From positions 2,092,501 to 2,156,500 of the forward strand of contig NZ_CP045201.1 of assembly GCF_014899185.1 (NCBI RefSeq): DNA of 64,000 nucleotides, in the 5' to 3' direction. The notes under the pieces are model-generated. The model had not been told where the DNA came from. It did no database searches and worked only from the letters and a program-made list of their open reading frames with translations. Source of the stretch: Pseudooceanicola spongiae. GTDB taxonomy: Bacteria > Pseudomonadota > Alphaproteobacteria > Rhodobacterales > Rhodobacteraceae. Shown here piece after piece: positions 1-8,175 of this stretch. Position 1 is the stretch's first letter, and each line of letters starts with the position of its first letter. A program made the translations under genes and the position numbers.

Positions 1-419
1 ATGCCCACAAGTCTTGCATGGTTCATGAGAATGACCATCACCTGCACCAAGTAGTTCGCGCGGCGCCAGCTATCAGCGTTCGCCTGTTGAAGCTGGTAGA
101 TGTGGTGGGTCTCGATCTTCGCCGGATCCTTTTTGCCCCAGATCTTTCGGATATGCTCAATGTATTTACGATAGTCAGACTTGGTTCGAGGCTTCCGGTT
201 CCTGAACGAATCACTCTCGAAATAGCTGAGGATGAGCGCTTCGAAATTCCGTTTGACCGGGGCCGGCTCTTTTCCCTTCAGAAGTCGATTATAGTGATCC
301 CAGAACTCGGGGGTTCCGGGTTCTTCCTTCATCATCACGGACAGGCCACGGGCACGCCGGATGAAGCGCACATAACCCCGATCGGCGTAGACATATTTGG
401 GCAGGCCCTTCTTGGTCAC
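1..419 (-). CDS. Tyrosine-type site-specific integrase, N-terminal part (cut by window edge)
   Basis: The minus strand is open from 419 to the window edge, about 139 codons. The translation has the layout of a phage integrase N-terminus: a basic start, then a SAM-like core-binding domain containing KSDYRKYIEHIRKIWG and a helix ending in VQVMVILMNHARLVG. The catalytic R-H-R-Y domain would lie outside the window, so activity cannot be judged. The likely start is a GTG at 419 that overlaps the TGA of the small upstream gene, which implies translational coupling. Integrases of this type sit at one end of prophages or integrative elements, and this one reads outwards, so its element probably lies mainly to the left. 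Confidence 0.8.
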   Translation of the reverse strand, partial: MTKKGLPKYVYADRGYVRFIRRARGLSVMMKEEPGTPEFWDHYNRLLKGKEPAPVKRNFEALILSYFESDSFRNRKPRTKSDYRKYIEHIRKIWGKKDPAKIETHHIYQLQQANADSWRRANYLVQVMVILMNHARLVG

Positions 420-643
420 CGGCCCATCCTCAGCTCACTCTCCAGAAAGTCGTCGCCACCTTCCTGGTCGATCATGTTTGCTTCGACGGTCACGCTGCCA
501 TCTGGCCTGATCTCAAACCTTGCCCGCACCCAACCAGCCGCCCGCGCCTCACGGATGAGCGCAGCGACGGTATTCTTGGCTTGGGTTTGCGGGCTATGGC
601 CGGCCATTGGCTGCACCTTTCGTCGTGCTGATCGTTCGTTCAA
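416..643 (-). CDS. Small conserved protein coupled to the integrase
   Basis: This 75-residue protein lies directly upstream of the integrase and its stop codon overlaps the integrase start. It is basic at the N-terminus and then reads VAALIREARAAGWVRARFEIRPDGSVTVEA, a helix followed by a beta hairpin. Small genes of this shape often accompany alphaproteobacterial integrases, and the arrangement suggests an accessory or excisionase-like role, but no known motif is visible. Its coding status rests on the coupled overlap and alphaproteobacterial codon use. The function is unknown. Confidence 0.6.
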   Translation of the reverse strand: MNERSARRKVQPMAGHSPQTQAKNTVAALIREARAAGWVRARFEIRPDGSVTVEANMIDQEGGDDFLESELRMGR

Positions 644-941
644 AGATGCCCCATTGTTGTTTCACACGACGAAAACCCAAAGCGGAAAAAGTCAGTTATC
701 CACATATTCGGCTCAATGGGATGCGAAATAAATTATTGATTACACCCGACTATTCACGGACATCGCGACCACATACCCCTGTCAAAACTGGGTTGAGCTC
801 GAGGGGAAACTGTCTCCAAATCTGGTTCTCATGCTGGAGCAAGTACCAACTCAAAAGGCACTTCCTTGGCCGGCGGGATCGAAATTGCGAACGGCGCGAC
901 CATGCGGCATACAGGGGCTGACCAATATGAAGGACGGCCCC
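644..941. other. Intergenic region with a consensus DnaA box
   Basis: No convincing gene is seen between the small integrase-associated gene and the acetyltransferase. A perfect DnaA-box consensus, TTATCCACA, lies at 696-704 in an AT-richer stretch (about 690-740). A single box is weak evidence of an origin. The promoter of the leftward integrase operon probably lies here. Confidence 0.4.
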
Positions 942-1409
942 ATGGAAATCCGCACCGCTGTAGAAACCGACGCCCCCGCGATGAGCGCTATGCTGATGCA
1001 ACTCGTCGCTGCCGGAAAGCGCACGTTACCAGCGGATGAGGCCTTCGTGCTGAGCAACTACATTGCCCCCATCGGGGGCGTCCGCTGCTCTTTGGCGTTC
1101 GACGATACCGGAACGCTGCTCGGCCTTCAGTCGCTGAAGACAGCCTTTGAGGGCAACCCCTACGACATCCCGGTGGGATGGGGCATCATTGGCACGCATG
1201 TCTCTCCGCTTGCAGGACGCCGCGGTGTCGGATCGCGGCTCTTCGAGGCCACGAGGGAGGCCGCACGCGAGGCCGGCCTAGAGAATATGGAAGCCTTCAT
1301 CGGTGCCACGAATGTCGAAGGGCAAGCCTACTACGAGACGATGGGCTTCCGGACCTACCGCATTACTGAACGGGCAATCTGCAAGCGCTACCGGGTTACA
1401 GGCGACTGA
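942..1409 (+). CDS. GNAT-family N-acetyltransferase
   Basis: The product is 155 residues and matches the GNAT fold. It has the acetyl-CoA-binding motif A in the form SPLAGRRGVGSRLFEATRE, and a C-terminal AYYETMGFRTY segment typical of motif B. It resembles phosphinothricin or amino-acid acetyltransferases, but the substrate cannot be read from sequence. An ATG at 942 was chosen because AAGGA lies seven bases upstream; an in-frame ATG at 927 would add five residues. The gene converges on soxR with only seven bases between stop codons, so it is unlikely to be soxR's direct target. Confidence 0.85.
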   Translation: MEIRTAVETDAPAMSAMLMQLVAAGKRTLPADEAFVLSNYIAPIGGVRCSLAFDDTGTLLGLQSLKTAFEGNPYDIPVGWGIIGTHVSPLAGRRGVGSRLFEATREAAREAGLENMEAFIGATNVEGQAYYETMGFRTYRITERAICKRYRVTGD

Positions 1410-1416
1410 CGAGCCC

Positions 1417-1848
1417 TTAGTCCAGCAGCACCGGCCCAGCCCCCGCCTTTGCCAGCACGTCGGAGGGATTGCGCAGGGGGCAGACTTTCATCGACAGGCA
1501 TCCGCAGCCGATGCAGCCTTGCAGGTCATCGCGCAGCTGCGTGAGCGCAGTGATGCGTTCCTGCAGCTGATCTTTCCAGCCCGCGGAAAACCGACGCCAT
1601 TCCTGAGCGGTTGGGGCGCGGTCTTCCGGCAGGGACGACAGTGTTTCCTTGATCTCAGCAAGGGAAACGCCCGCCCGCTGCGCAATACGGATGATCGCGA
1701 CAAGGCGGAGCATATCACGAGGATAACGGCGCTGATTGCCCGCGGTGCGGCGCGCCCTCAGCAGCCCCTTCGTCTCGTAGAAGTGCAAGGTCGACACGGC
1801 CACACCAGAGCGCTTGGCCATCTCACCAACCGTCAGTTCGTCTTTCAT
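1417..1848 (-). CDS. soxR: Redox-sensing transcriptional activator SoxR
   Basis: This MerR-family regulator is 143 residues from the ATG at 1848. The N-terminal winged helix (KRSGVAVSTLHFYETKGLL, GNQRRYPRDMLR) closely follows E. coli SoxR. The C-terminal cluster has cysteines at about 112, 115, 117 and 123 in the SoxR pattern C-x2-C-x-C-x5-C (CIGCGCLSMKVC), which binds a [2Fe-2S] centre. Oxidation by redox-cycling drugs or superoxide switches such proteins into activators. An ATG at 1872 is possible, but 1848 has AAGG upstream and leaves a candidate operator (1864-1881) outside the coding region. No soxS is present; outside enterics SoxR usually controls exporters and oxidoreductases directly. 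Confidence 0.95.
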   Translation of the reverse strand: MKDELTVGEMAKRSGVAVSTLHFYETKGLLRARRTAGNQRRYPRDMLRLVAIIRIAQRAGVSLAEIKETLSSLPEDRAPTAQEWRRFSAGWKDQLQERITALTQLRDDLQGCIGCGCLSMKVCPLRNPSDVLAKAGAGPVLLD

Positions 1849-2232
1849 CTTGGCACCTTGCAACCTCGACATTGCCTAAGGTTTTTACGGCACTCACCCT
1901 TTCTCACAAGCATATTCGACCTAAAATCGACGCTCAAAATTTCGCATGATCTCAATCATAGCCGAGGTTGTTCTGCGCTCCTGCAACACGTTCATGAAGG
2001 CAGCAGAATGTCTTGCCCCAGACAACCGCCGCCTGCCTTTGGCCATTATTGGCCATGATTCGACATCCGGTCCCTCGAAGACATGATCGCCGTTGCAGCT
2101 GGTGACCTGGTCGGACGTCGCCACGACAACACGGAGTCGGCGCATCGAAGCTGGACGGATGCCGCTGGTTGTTTCGAGCCGAAAACTATCTAGCTGTTGC
2201 AAGTCGTGTCCGGCCATCAAGGGACCCTTTCC
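1849..2232. other. Intergenic region between divergent soxR and the MtfA-type gene
   Basis: Apart from the candidate operator next to soxR, nothing convincing is present. Open frames here are short or antisense and resemble no family. Promoters for both divergent genes are expected. Confidence 0.4.
1864..1881. promoter_or_regulatory. Candidate SoxR/MerR-type operator at the soxR start
   Basis: On the minus strand this reads CCTTAGGCAATGTCGAGG. It has the 18-bp size and CCT...AGG ends of the enteric SoxR box (CCTCAAGTTAACTTGAGG) and matches it at 11 of 18 positions. It lies just upstream of the preferred soxR start, so autoregulation is possible. The centre is poorly conserved. Confidence 0.3.
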
Positions 2233-3039
2233 ATGGCAGTTTTCGTTTTTCTGATCGCACTCGCAGGCGGCTTCGCCATCCGGCACTGGTCGAGACATCG
2301 GGCCCGCGCGAACCTACTGGCGTCCGCCCTGACGCCACCTCAGCGCGCCATCATCGCCGAGCAGGTCCCCCTTGCCCGCAAGCTCCCGCCCGAATTGCAC
2401 GCGACCTTTGAAGGCAAGATCAACGCCTTCCTGAACCAGATCGAATTTACCGGCTGCAACGGCTTGGAGGTGACCGAGGAGATGCGACTCTCCATCGCCG
2501 CGCAAGCCTGCCTTTTGGTGGTCAACACCGACACCTGGTACGATCATCTCAGCACAATTTTGATCTACCCCGGCGCCTTCAAATCACGGCAGACCCGGCA
2601 TGAGGGCTATGTCGTCACCGAACGCGAAACCGTGCGCACCGGCGAAAGCTGGTCCCGGGGTCCGGTCGTGCTGTCCTGGGCGCATAGCCAGCAGGGCGCC
2701 CTAAATGACCATGACGGCCACAATGTCGTCCTGCATGAATTCGCCCACCAGATCGACGACCTGTCCGGCCATACCGACGGTGTGCCGAATCTGGCCGCAG
2801 ATCAAAGTTTCGCCAAATGGCGACACAGCTTCGTCACTGCCTACGAACAGCACGTCCAGCATGTCGAGGCGGGCCGCAAAACGGTCTTTGATCCCTACGG
2901 GGCTGAGGGGCAGGAAGAGTTTTTCGCCGTCGCGGTCGAGGCTTTCTTTGAAACCCCGCAGGAGGTTAAACGCCTCGAGCCCGCCGTCTACGCAGAGCTT
3001 GCCCTGCTGTTCCGACTGGACCCGGCAACTTGGGACTAA
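2233..3039 (+). CDS. MtfA-family zinc-dependent peptidase (membrane-anchored)
   Basis: The product is 268 residues from the ATG at 2233, which has AAGGGA eight bases upstream. An N-terminal hydrophobic segment (about 2-18) probably anchors it in the inner membrane. The catalytic motif is LHEFAHQID, with His168, Glu169 and His172 as the HExxH set, and a downstream EEFFAVAVEAFFE supplies the further zinc ligand expected in the family. E. coli MtfA (YeeI) is an aminopeptidase that binds the Mlc repressor; members with a membrane segment are common in Proteobacteria. The longer frame from 2197 lacks a ribosome site. Confidence 0.85.
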   Translation: MAVFVFLIALAGGFAIRHWSRHRARANLLASALTPPQRAIIAEQVPLARKLPPELHATFEGKINAFLNQIEFTGCNGLEVTEEMRLSIAAQACLLVVNTDTWYDHLSTILIYPGAFKSRQTRHEGYVVTERETVRTGESWSRGPVVLSWAHSQQGALNDHDGHNVVLHEFAHQIDDLSGHTDGVPNLAADQSFAKWRHSFVTAYEQHVQHVEAGRKTVFDPYGAEGQEEFFAVAVEAFFETPQEVKRLEPAVYAELALLFRLDPATWD

Positions 3040-3317
3040 GCCGTCCCTGCGAAATCGCGGCAAGTCCACGCTGCTCGCTGCCCGGCCGCCGTAGCACACC
3101 GCCTTGCTGATTAGAGAACTGGCTCGGGGAAACTAAACAGCAGGGGAGAAGTGGAAAATCCGCACGAGAGCAGCAGGTTTCTTAGGCTCACCCACTCCCT
3201 AACCTCTTCCAAAGTGGTCTTTTTTCTCCAATTCGGCGCGTACGAAAACAACTGTTATGTAACCGGTCAACGTGTCTTCGCCCAGATTTTCAGATACCCC
3301 CCCGGTCGGGCGCGCCC
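3040..3317. other. Intergenic region, no gene seen
   Basis: This stretch separates the MtfA-type gene from the convergent prophage-like operon. It is AT-richer near 3180-3270, but no promoter, terminator or att-like repeat could be identified. It may mark the left boundary of the prophage-like module. Confidence 0.35.
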
Positions 3318-4064
3318 TCAGGCGGCCCAGATCGACTGCGGCCCATCGCCGAAGTGCGCCACCTGCAGCACCTGCCCGCGCGCCGGGCCCATCATGCGCT
3401 CCAGCGCTTCGGCCAGAGCCTCGGTGCAGCTGCGCCGCGCGGTCCCGCTCAGCGCCCAGTTTGCCCGCTCCAGGATCTCCGACACCGACTGCTCGCTCAG
3501 GCAAATCTGATCGACCAGCTGACGGTCTGGGATGTTGACCCGGGTGCCGCGCACAGAGGGGCGCACCCGGCGCACCTTCAGGCTGACGCCGCTGCCGATG
3601 CGGGCGTGCAACAGCGCCAGACGGCGGCCGTCGCGGATCACCGCATCCATGTAGCCGCCACCTGCGCCGCCGCTCCCCGAACCGCCGACCAGCCCGTCAT
3701 AGCGCGCGCCCCGCATGCCGGAGGCCGCATGGCGCTCTGTCAGATCGCGATAATACCGGCCCATGGCGATCTGGCTGGCCGTCAGCGGATGCGGCTTGCC
3801 CGCCCGCAGCGCCTGCACCGCCATGCGATCGAAGGCGTCGATCTCGCGGATAGCCTTGCGCCCGCGATAGCCAGAGGGGCGCGACGTGCCATCCGGCCCG
3901 TGCTGGACGGGCTCGACCACCCGGAAGGCACCGCGCGCCGGCGCCTCAGGGATCTCGCTGCCGCAGGCGTCGGGCACATGGCCGCGCGCCCGCACCCGTG
4001 CGATCCGCACCGCCTCTGCCTCGCGTTGCTCTGCCCTTTGCTGTGTCGAGATCCGTGCGCTCAT
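3318..4064 (-). CDS. Conserved phage-type hypothetical protein (last gene of leftward operon)
   Basis: The product is 248 residues and basic. A low-complexity SGSGGAGGG linker near residue 130 separates two regions. The C-terminal part (KVRRVRPSVRGTRVNIPDRQLVDQICL then SEQSVSEILERANW) looks like a helix-turn-helix. Proteins of this kind recur at the end of early operons in alphaproteobacterial prophages, and a DNA-binding late-regulator role is plausible but unproven. The ATG at 4064 overlaps the stop of the preceding gene. No catalytic motif is seen. Confidence 0.65.
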   Translation of the reverse strand: MSARISTQQRAEQREAEAVRIARVRARGHVPDACGSEIPEAPARGAFRVVEPVQHGPDGTSRPSGYRGRKAIREIDAFDRMAVQALRAGKPHPLTASQIAMGRYYRDLTERHAASGMRGARYDGLVGGSGSGGAGGGYMDAVIRDGRRLALLHARIGSGVSLKVRRVRPSVRGTRVNIPDRQLVDQICLSEQSVSEILERANWALSGTARRSCTEALAEALERMMGPARGQVLQVAHFGDGPQSIWAA

Positions 4065-4345
4065 GCTGCACCCCCTTTGCTGCCCGTCGTGTCGATGATG
4101 TCCTCTGCCAGCGTCGGATCCTGCCAGTCCGGATCCCGCTTGGCGCTCCTGAGCCGGGTCCGGCCGCGTGCGCGGGCGCGCGTCACAGCTTCGTTCGCGC
4201 GGCCCATCCGCCCCTCCGACCAAGTCAGCCGCTCCGGCTGCACCCGCGCCGACAGTGGCCGGCACAAATCCGCGAGGCTCGGCGTCCCCATCTCTCCAGC
4301 CCGGTCTTTCTTTTGCATCGCCCTGCCCTTCTGTTGCTGTGTCAT
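4061..4345 (-). CDS. Small basic hypothetical protein
   Basis: The product is 94 residues, rich in Arg and Lys (RARARGRTRLRSAKRD) and polar throughout. Its start overlaps the upstream stop and its stop overlaps the next start, both as ATGA, so it is translated as part of the leftward operon. No domain is recognised. Confidence 0.55.
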   Translation of the reverse strand: MTQQQKGRAMQKKDRAGEMGTPSLADLCRPLSARVQPERLTWSEGRMGRANEAVTRARARGRTRLRSAKRDPDWQDPTLAEDIIDTTGSKGGAA

Positions 4346-4971
4346 GCCGCCTGCCCGCCTGTCTCTGCCCCGGCGGCCCGGATCATCTCGCGCGCTTGCA
4401 CCTCGTGGCGCTGGTAACCCGCGAGCCAGGCTTCCTCCGCCGGATCCACCGCGAGGCCGTGATCGAGGCGATCCCGCAGCCGCGCCACCCGGTCCCGCAT
4501 CTCGCCCGCCCGGCTCACGATCAGGCGGCGCTCGCCGTCGTTCATCGGCGGGCGGTGCTTGTGCAGCCAGAACCGGAACTCCGCCACCAGCCGCCCGCCC
4601 GCCTCGGCCTGCCGACCGGCGGCGCTGCCAAACCAGCTCGCCAGCCCGGGCAGTTCGCTGAGCGGGCGCGGCTGCGCCAGCTGGCCATAGGCGACGAAGG
4701 TGGCATGGGCGGGCCAGAAGCAGCGCCCGCTGCCCTCGCCCTTGCTGCGCAGGGTGCTGCAGACCCGGATCAGGTTGTCATCGCCGAGATAGGCCAGATC
4801 GTCGGCGATCCGGTCGAGGCGGCGCTGCCCCTCCTCGGCGCTGATCCCCTTCGGCCAGCGAAAGCCGATCTCTGCCAAAGGTCGCAGCAGCAACCGGCGC
4901 ACCCGGTCGCGCTTGCTCTCTGCCCGTTCGCCCTCCGCTTGCGCGGCCTCTGTGGTGTGGTGCTGCGTCAT
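4342..4971 (-). CDS. Hypothetical protein downstream of the origin-like array
   Basis: The product is 209 residues, largely helical and charged. It begins with a flexible acidic stretch, followed by RDRVRRLLLRPLAEIGFRWPKG and a C-terminal helical bundle (ERRLIVSRAGEMRDRVARLRDRL). It is the first gene after the DnaA box and TTCTGTC repeat array, so its promoter probably lies within that array. The family is not recognised. A replication accessory role is only a guess from position. Confidence 0.6.
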   Translation of the reverse strand: MTQHHTTEAAQAEGERAESKRDRVRRLLLRPLAEIGFRWPKGISAEEGQRRLDRIADDLAYLGDDNLIRVCSTLRSKGEGSGRCFWPAHATFVAYGQLAQPRPLSELPGLASWFGSAAGRQAEAGGRLVAEFRFWLHKHRPPMNDGERRLIVSRAGEMRDRVARLRDRLDHGLAVDPAEEAWLAGYQRHEVQAREMIRAAGAETGGQAA

Positions 4972-5170
4972 GGCCCTGCCCTTTCTCTGCCAGATCCCGA
5001 GTTATCCACATGCCCTGTCGCTGAATGGAGGGCGTTGCGTTGTTCTCTTTTCTTTTTCATTTCTTTTCCTCTTATCTCCTCTCATGCAGACGACAGAACG
5101 CACGTAGTTCTGTCAGGTTGTGAGCAGTTCTGTCCGACGGACAGAATGGGACAGACTTGTTGGACTGCGC
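4972..5170. other. Origin-like array: DnaA box, pyrimidine tract and TTCTGTC repeats
   Basis: A perfect DnaA box, TTATCCACA, lies at 5002-5010. It is followed by a pyrimidine-rich, AT-richer tract at about 5036-5090 and then five copies of TTCTGTC or its complement: GACAGAA 5092-5098, TTCTGTC 5108-5114, TTCTGTC 5128-5134, GACAGAA 5140-5146, and GACAGAC (one mismatch) 5150-5156. Two perfect inverted pairs result: 8-bp arms with a 7-nt gap (5092-5114) and 8-bp arms with a 3-nt gap (5128-5146). This resembles an iteron-type origin or a multi-site operator next to a putative replication gene. It could equally be the operator of the downstream genes. Confidence 0.5.
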
Positions 5171-5797
5171 TCAGAACCGCGCCGAGGTCTGCCGGGTCAG
5201 GGCTTCGACGCCTTCGAGGATGCGCGGGCTGGTGCGGTTGCCAGCCGGATAGGCCTCATCCAGCCAGCGATGCAGGCCCACAAGGAAGCGCTCCTGCCCG
5301 GCGATATTGCCCATGCCCATGGCATCGACCGTCTTGCGCAGCCGGGTGATGGCCTGCCGCTCGCGATCTGCGGCGGCGCGGTCGGCGGCCTTGTCGCGCT
5401 GGCCTAGGGCATCCAGCGCGACTTCTGTGACCTCCGGGTGCATCAGGCGCACCGTGTTGCCGACCAGACAGGTGCGCCAGCCGTCCAGCGGCGACGGATC
5501 GCGGCGCGAGAAACTCTCCCATGTTTGCAGCGGCATGCTCAGCAGCGCGGCGATCAGCACCGGGCGCACCGGCAGGGTGCCGACCGGGTCCTGCTCCTGT
5601 GCCCGGCACCGCAGCGCCAGTGCGACACCCTGCACATCCCAATCACCGCTGGCCGAGGTCAGCAGGAAGAAGTCCGAGTTCAGCCAGCGGTCATGATGGA
5701 ACTTGAAGTAGTAGTGGCTCTCTAGCCGGGTCCCGGAGGCGATCGGGTACTGTTCCAGATCCTCGCTGCCGGTAGGTTTAAGTTGCGCGAGGCTCAT
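5171..5797 (-). CDS. Putative phage replication protein, DUF1376-like
   Basis: The product is 208 residues. The N-terminal half (HYYFKFHHDRWLNSDFFLLT, then GVALALRCRAQEQDP, PLDGW, VRLMHPEVTEVAL) has the spacing of DUF1376-type phage replication proteins, which carry a winged-helix domain for origin recognition. The C-terminal half is a charged helix. The ATG at 5797 overlaps the upstream stop. The stop lies next to the DnaA-box and repeat array, which supports a replication role. The family match is by eye and only moderate. Confidence 0.55.
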   Translation of the reverse strand: MSLAQLKPTGSEDLEQYPIASGTRLESHYYFKFHHDRWLNSDFFLLTSASGDWDVQGVALALRCRAQEQDPVGTLPVRPVLIAALLSMPLQTWESFSRRDPSPLDGWRTCLVGNTVRLMHPEVTEVALDALGQRDKAADRAAADRERQAITRLRKTVDAMGMGNIAGQERFLVGLHRWLDEAYPAGNRTSPRILEGVEALTRQTSARF

Positions 5798-6420
5798 GCC
5801 GCCCCCTTCTGCGCCCGGCGCAGAGCTTGCGGGCCAACCGCCGCGCGGATGCTGGCAAGGCTGGCCGCCATCGTGGCGGCGTCGCGGTGCAGCGCCTCGC
5901 GCTCCTGGCACAGTTCCGCCAGGGCTTTCTCCAGCTTTGTCTCCGCCGCTTGCAGCGCCGCAATCTGCGCGCTCAGGCTGGCGATCTCGTCATTGCCACC
6001 GTCGGCGCCGAAGAACTCTTCGCGGATCTGCGCCACCCAGCCGGGCCGCTGGGGAAAGCCCAGCACCTCGGCGACAACCGCATCGGTGTCGCCCTTGCGA
6101 TAGCGCCCCGCTGTCGTGTCGTAGCTCTCGCCGAGAAGTTCCATGATCTGCCGCTTCTGTTCCCGCGTCGGCTTGGGCGGCGCCTCGGTAGCCACCGTCA
6201 CCGGCACCACCGCATGCGCGCGGCGCCGGGCCTCGCAGGTCGGGCACCGCAGCGTGCCGCCGACCTCCGCCCAGCCGCGCAGGCCAAGCTTGCGCCGCGC
6301 CTCCGCAAAATCGCCCCGCGCGCAGGGAAACACTTCCTCCTGCATGCAGCTGTCGCAAATTGCCTGCATGCGGGCCTGTCCGCGTTGTCCTTTGGCCGGG
6401 CTGACATCGTTGATCGACAT
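5794..6420 (-). CDS. Zinc-ribbon and coiled-coil phage protein
   Basis: The product is 208 residues with a strong ribosome site (GGAGGA, five bases from ATG 6420). Cysteine pairs at about 22/25 and 59/62 form a likely zinc ribbon (CDSC...CPTC). Residues 150-195 form a long heptad-rich helix. A middle segment, KRQIMELLGESYDTTAGRYRKGDTDAVVAEVLG, is helical. Nothing catalytic is visible. It probably acts in nucleic-acid binding within the replication operon. Confidence 0.65.
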   Translation of the reverse strand: MSINDVSPAKGQRGQARMQAICDSCMQEEVFPCARGDFAEARRKLGLRGWAEVGGTLRCPTCEARRRAHAVVPVTVATEAPPKPTREQKRQIMELLGESYDTTAGRYRKGDTDAVVAEVLGFPQRPGWVAQIREEFFGADGGNDEIASLSAQIAALQAAETKLEKALAELCQEREALHRDAATMAASLASIRAAVGPQALRRAQKGAA

Positions 6421-6479
6421 GCCTGTCCTCCTTTCTCTCGCCCGCTCACCGGGCTGTTGTGATGCGTTTGCGCGCGCCG

Positions 6480-6899
6480 TCAGGCCGCGCGCTGGCGGAT
6501 GAAGACGCTGTGCAAATGGGTGGATGTGGCGAGGCGCGCCGCCAGATCGGCCAGCCCGCCGGGGCGCGCCACCGCCTGATCGACCAGCGCCGCCACCGCC
6601 TCGCCCTCGACCCCGGCCAGGGCACAGGTCATGTAAAAATCGCGGCTGTGGATCCAGCCAGAAGGCGCCATCCCAAGATTGCGCTGTGCCGGGGTCGGCT
6701 TGAGGCGCGGGCTCAGCAGATCCTCGACCGCGTCGCGCAGGCAGGCCATCAGCATCGCCTGCCACAGCCGCTGGCACGCCACCGCATCCCCGGCCTCGCG
6801 CCGCGTGGCCCAATCTTCGGGCCAGTCGGGTCGGGTGTTGTTCAGATCGTCGGTGTCGGTTTCCGGGCGCTCCGAAACCATCGCCAGCGCCGCCGTCAT
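6480..6899 (-). CDS. Hypothetical protein of the leftward operon
   Basis: The product is 139 residues and mostly helical, with a Cys-containing core (ACQRLWQAMLMACLRDAVEDLL). Its ATG overlaps the stop of the CII-like gene, so it is the second gene of the leftward operon. No family is recognised and no membrane segment is present. Confidence 0.6.
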   Translation of the reverse strand: MTAALAMVSERPETDTDDLNNTRPDWPEDWATRREAGDAVACQRLWQAMLMACLRDAVEDLLSPRLKPTPAQRNLGMAPSGWIHSRDFYMTCALAGVEGEAVAALVDQAVARPGGLADLAARLATSTHLHSVFIRQRAA

Positions 6900-7393
6900 T
6901 GGCCACGCGCCTGCGCCGAGACCACAGACACCCCGGCCTTGGCCAGCAGCGCCGCGCGAAAGTGCATCGCGGCCGAGACCATCTTGTCGATCTCAACCAC
7001 CTGCGCCAACGCCTCCTTAGGGGTGTAATCCTGCGGGTTCTCCGAACTTGCCGAATGTGCCTCGCCATGGCGTTGCAGCACATCCGAGAAGTCCCGCGTG
7101 ATCTGGTAGATGTCCGAGGCCAGCCGCCCCTCGACCTCCAGCGGATGGAACACCCCGCCACCAAGAGCTGCAAAGTGCTGCGCGATCGGCACCGCCGCCT
7201 TCGGCGAGATCCGCCCCAGCCGGTCGAGGTAGTTCACGCCCAACCCGCCGGGACGCTGTTCGGACAACTCGGTGCCATGGGACAACGTAGACACCCCGAC
7301 GCCGAGATCATTGGCGACGGCCTCAAGGCCGCCCCCGGCTCTCATCGAGGACTGGACCGCCGACTGAATCGACGCAGGGCGTACGTTACGCAT
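6896..7393 (-). CDS. CII-like phage regulatory protein
   Basis: The product is 165 residues from the ATG at 7393, with GGAGAG seven bases upstream. The N-terminus, SIQSAVQSSMRAGGGLEAVANDLGVGVSTLS, fits a CII or Cro-type helix-turn-helix, and the following YLDRLGRISPKAAVPIAQHFAALGG resembles the multimerisation region of phage CII-like proteins. It is the first gene of the leftward operon and diverges from the CI-like repressor, the usual place for an early regulator. Confidence 0.65.
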   Translation of the reverse strand: MRNVRPASIQSAVQSSMRAGGGLEAVANDLGVGVSTLSHGTELSEQRPGGLGVNYLDRLGRISPKAAVPIAQHFAALGGGVFHPLEVEGRLASDIYQITRDFSDVLQRHGEAHSASSENPQDYTPKEALAQVVEIDKMVSAAMHFRAALLAKAGVSVVSAQARGQ

Positions 7394-7803
7394 GGGGAAA
7401 CTCTCCTGACGGTTTCGCGGGACAAGTCGTGCCCTGTGGGGCAAAACCTATCCAAGCGCGGTCGGTTGATTGGGGGCGGAAGATGAAATTGAAAGCCTGC
7501 AGACACCCACATGAGCCGCCACGCTTGGACACCTCTATGCTCAAGGCAGGCTGGTTTTTTGTGATGTGTAACCGCATGTGATCAGCGAGCTTGAATGTGG
7601 GAGCCGACTTCGGCTTCATCCATCGCTCCCAAGTGACAACGCCTCCAGAGCCAGCGCATTGAACCACCCATGCAGATGAAGTTGATGCGATCACATCGTT
7701 GATGAACTGTTCCATAGAAAATACGATTAGTATTTTAATCCCACATCAGTCAAGGGATTTTAATCCGCTACTCAGCAGCGATGGCCCGGATGATAATACC
7801 GGG
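7394..7803. promoter_or_regulatory. Divergent control region between CII-like and CI-like genes
   Basis: About 400 bases with no secure gene. An antisense frame of 109 codons (7386-7715) runs into the CII-like start without a family match and was not accepted. The right part is AT-rich and carries an inverted repeat with 7-bp arms, AAAATAC-N5-GTATTTT, at 7718-7736, which is a good candidate for the repressor operator. Confidence 0.5.
7718..7736. promoter_or_regulatory. Candidate repressor operator
   Basis: Perfect inverted repeat AAAATAC-GATTA-GTATTTT. The half-site GTATTTT recurs at 8184-8190 inside the rightward early promoter, as expected if the CI-like repressor controls both directions. 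Confidence 0.5.
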
Positions 7804-8154
7804 ATGACGCAAAGAGATTTCGCAGAGAAACTGCGCCAGCTGATCGATGAGGACCCGAAACTGACGCCCGCTGGCCTGGCCATAAAAGCGGGCTTGAGCA
7901 GTGCAACTATCCGAAAATTGCTATCGGGTGAGAACCGAAACCCGAGGATCGATACTGCAGAAAAGATCTGCCAAGCTTTAGGGACGACCTACGAAGACTT
8001 CATGCGTGAGAAACCTGTCCCGGAAGAGACCGAGATATTGGACCTAGTTAAAAGGCTTTCTCCAGAGCAGCGTCGGCGCTTGCTAGGCTATGGAGAAGCT
8101 CTCCTAGATATATCAGAATCGCTTTCAAGCACTGACACGAGGGCTCGGAAGTAG
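7804..8154 (+). CDS. CI-like XRE-family repressor
   Basis: The product is 116 residues. It has a typical XRE helix-turn-helix at about residues 20-75 (LTPAGLAIKAGLSSATIRKLLSG, then TAEKICQALGTTYEDF) and a short helical C-terminus. No LexA-like peptidase domain is present, so it lacks self-cleavage and would need another induction route. The ATG at 7804 was chosen because it begins at the domain edge; the frame extends upstream to 7699, but those codons overlap the operator repeat. It diverges from the CII-like gene and precedes the rightward early operon. Confidence 0.75.
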   Translation: MTQRDFAEKLRQLIDEDPKLTPAGLAIKAGLSSATIRKLLSGENRNPRIDTAEKICQALGTTYEDFMREKPVPEETEILDLVKRLSPEQRRRLLGYGEALLDISESLSSTDTRARK

Positions 8155-8175
8155 TATATTTTTACTAATCCTGAA

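Noticed and set aside
696..704. Chromosomal or element origin at the lone DnaA box near the integrase
   Set aside because: A single 9-base match without repeats or a replication gene nearby.
1921..2298. Minus-strand frame upstream of the MtfA-type gene
   Set aside because: It runs into the start of a well-supported gene on the other strand and resembles nothing.
7386..7715. Minus-strand frame of 109 codons between the CI- and CII-like genes
   Set aside because: It overlaps the CII-like start and the operator repeat, has no family features and an implausible composition.
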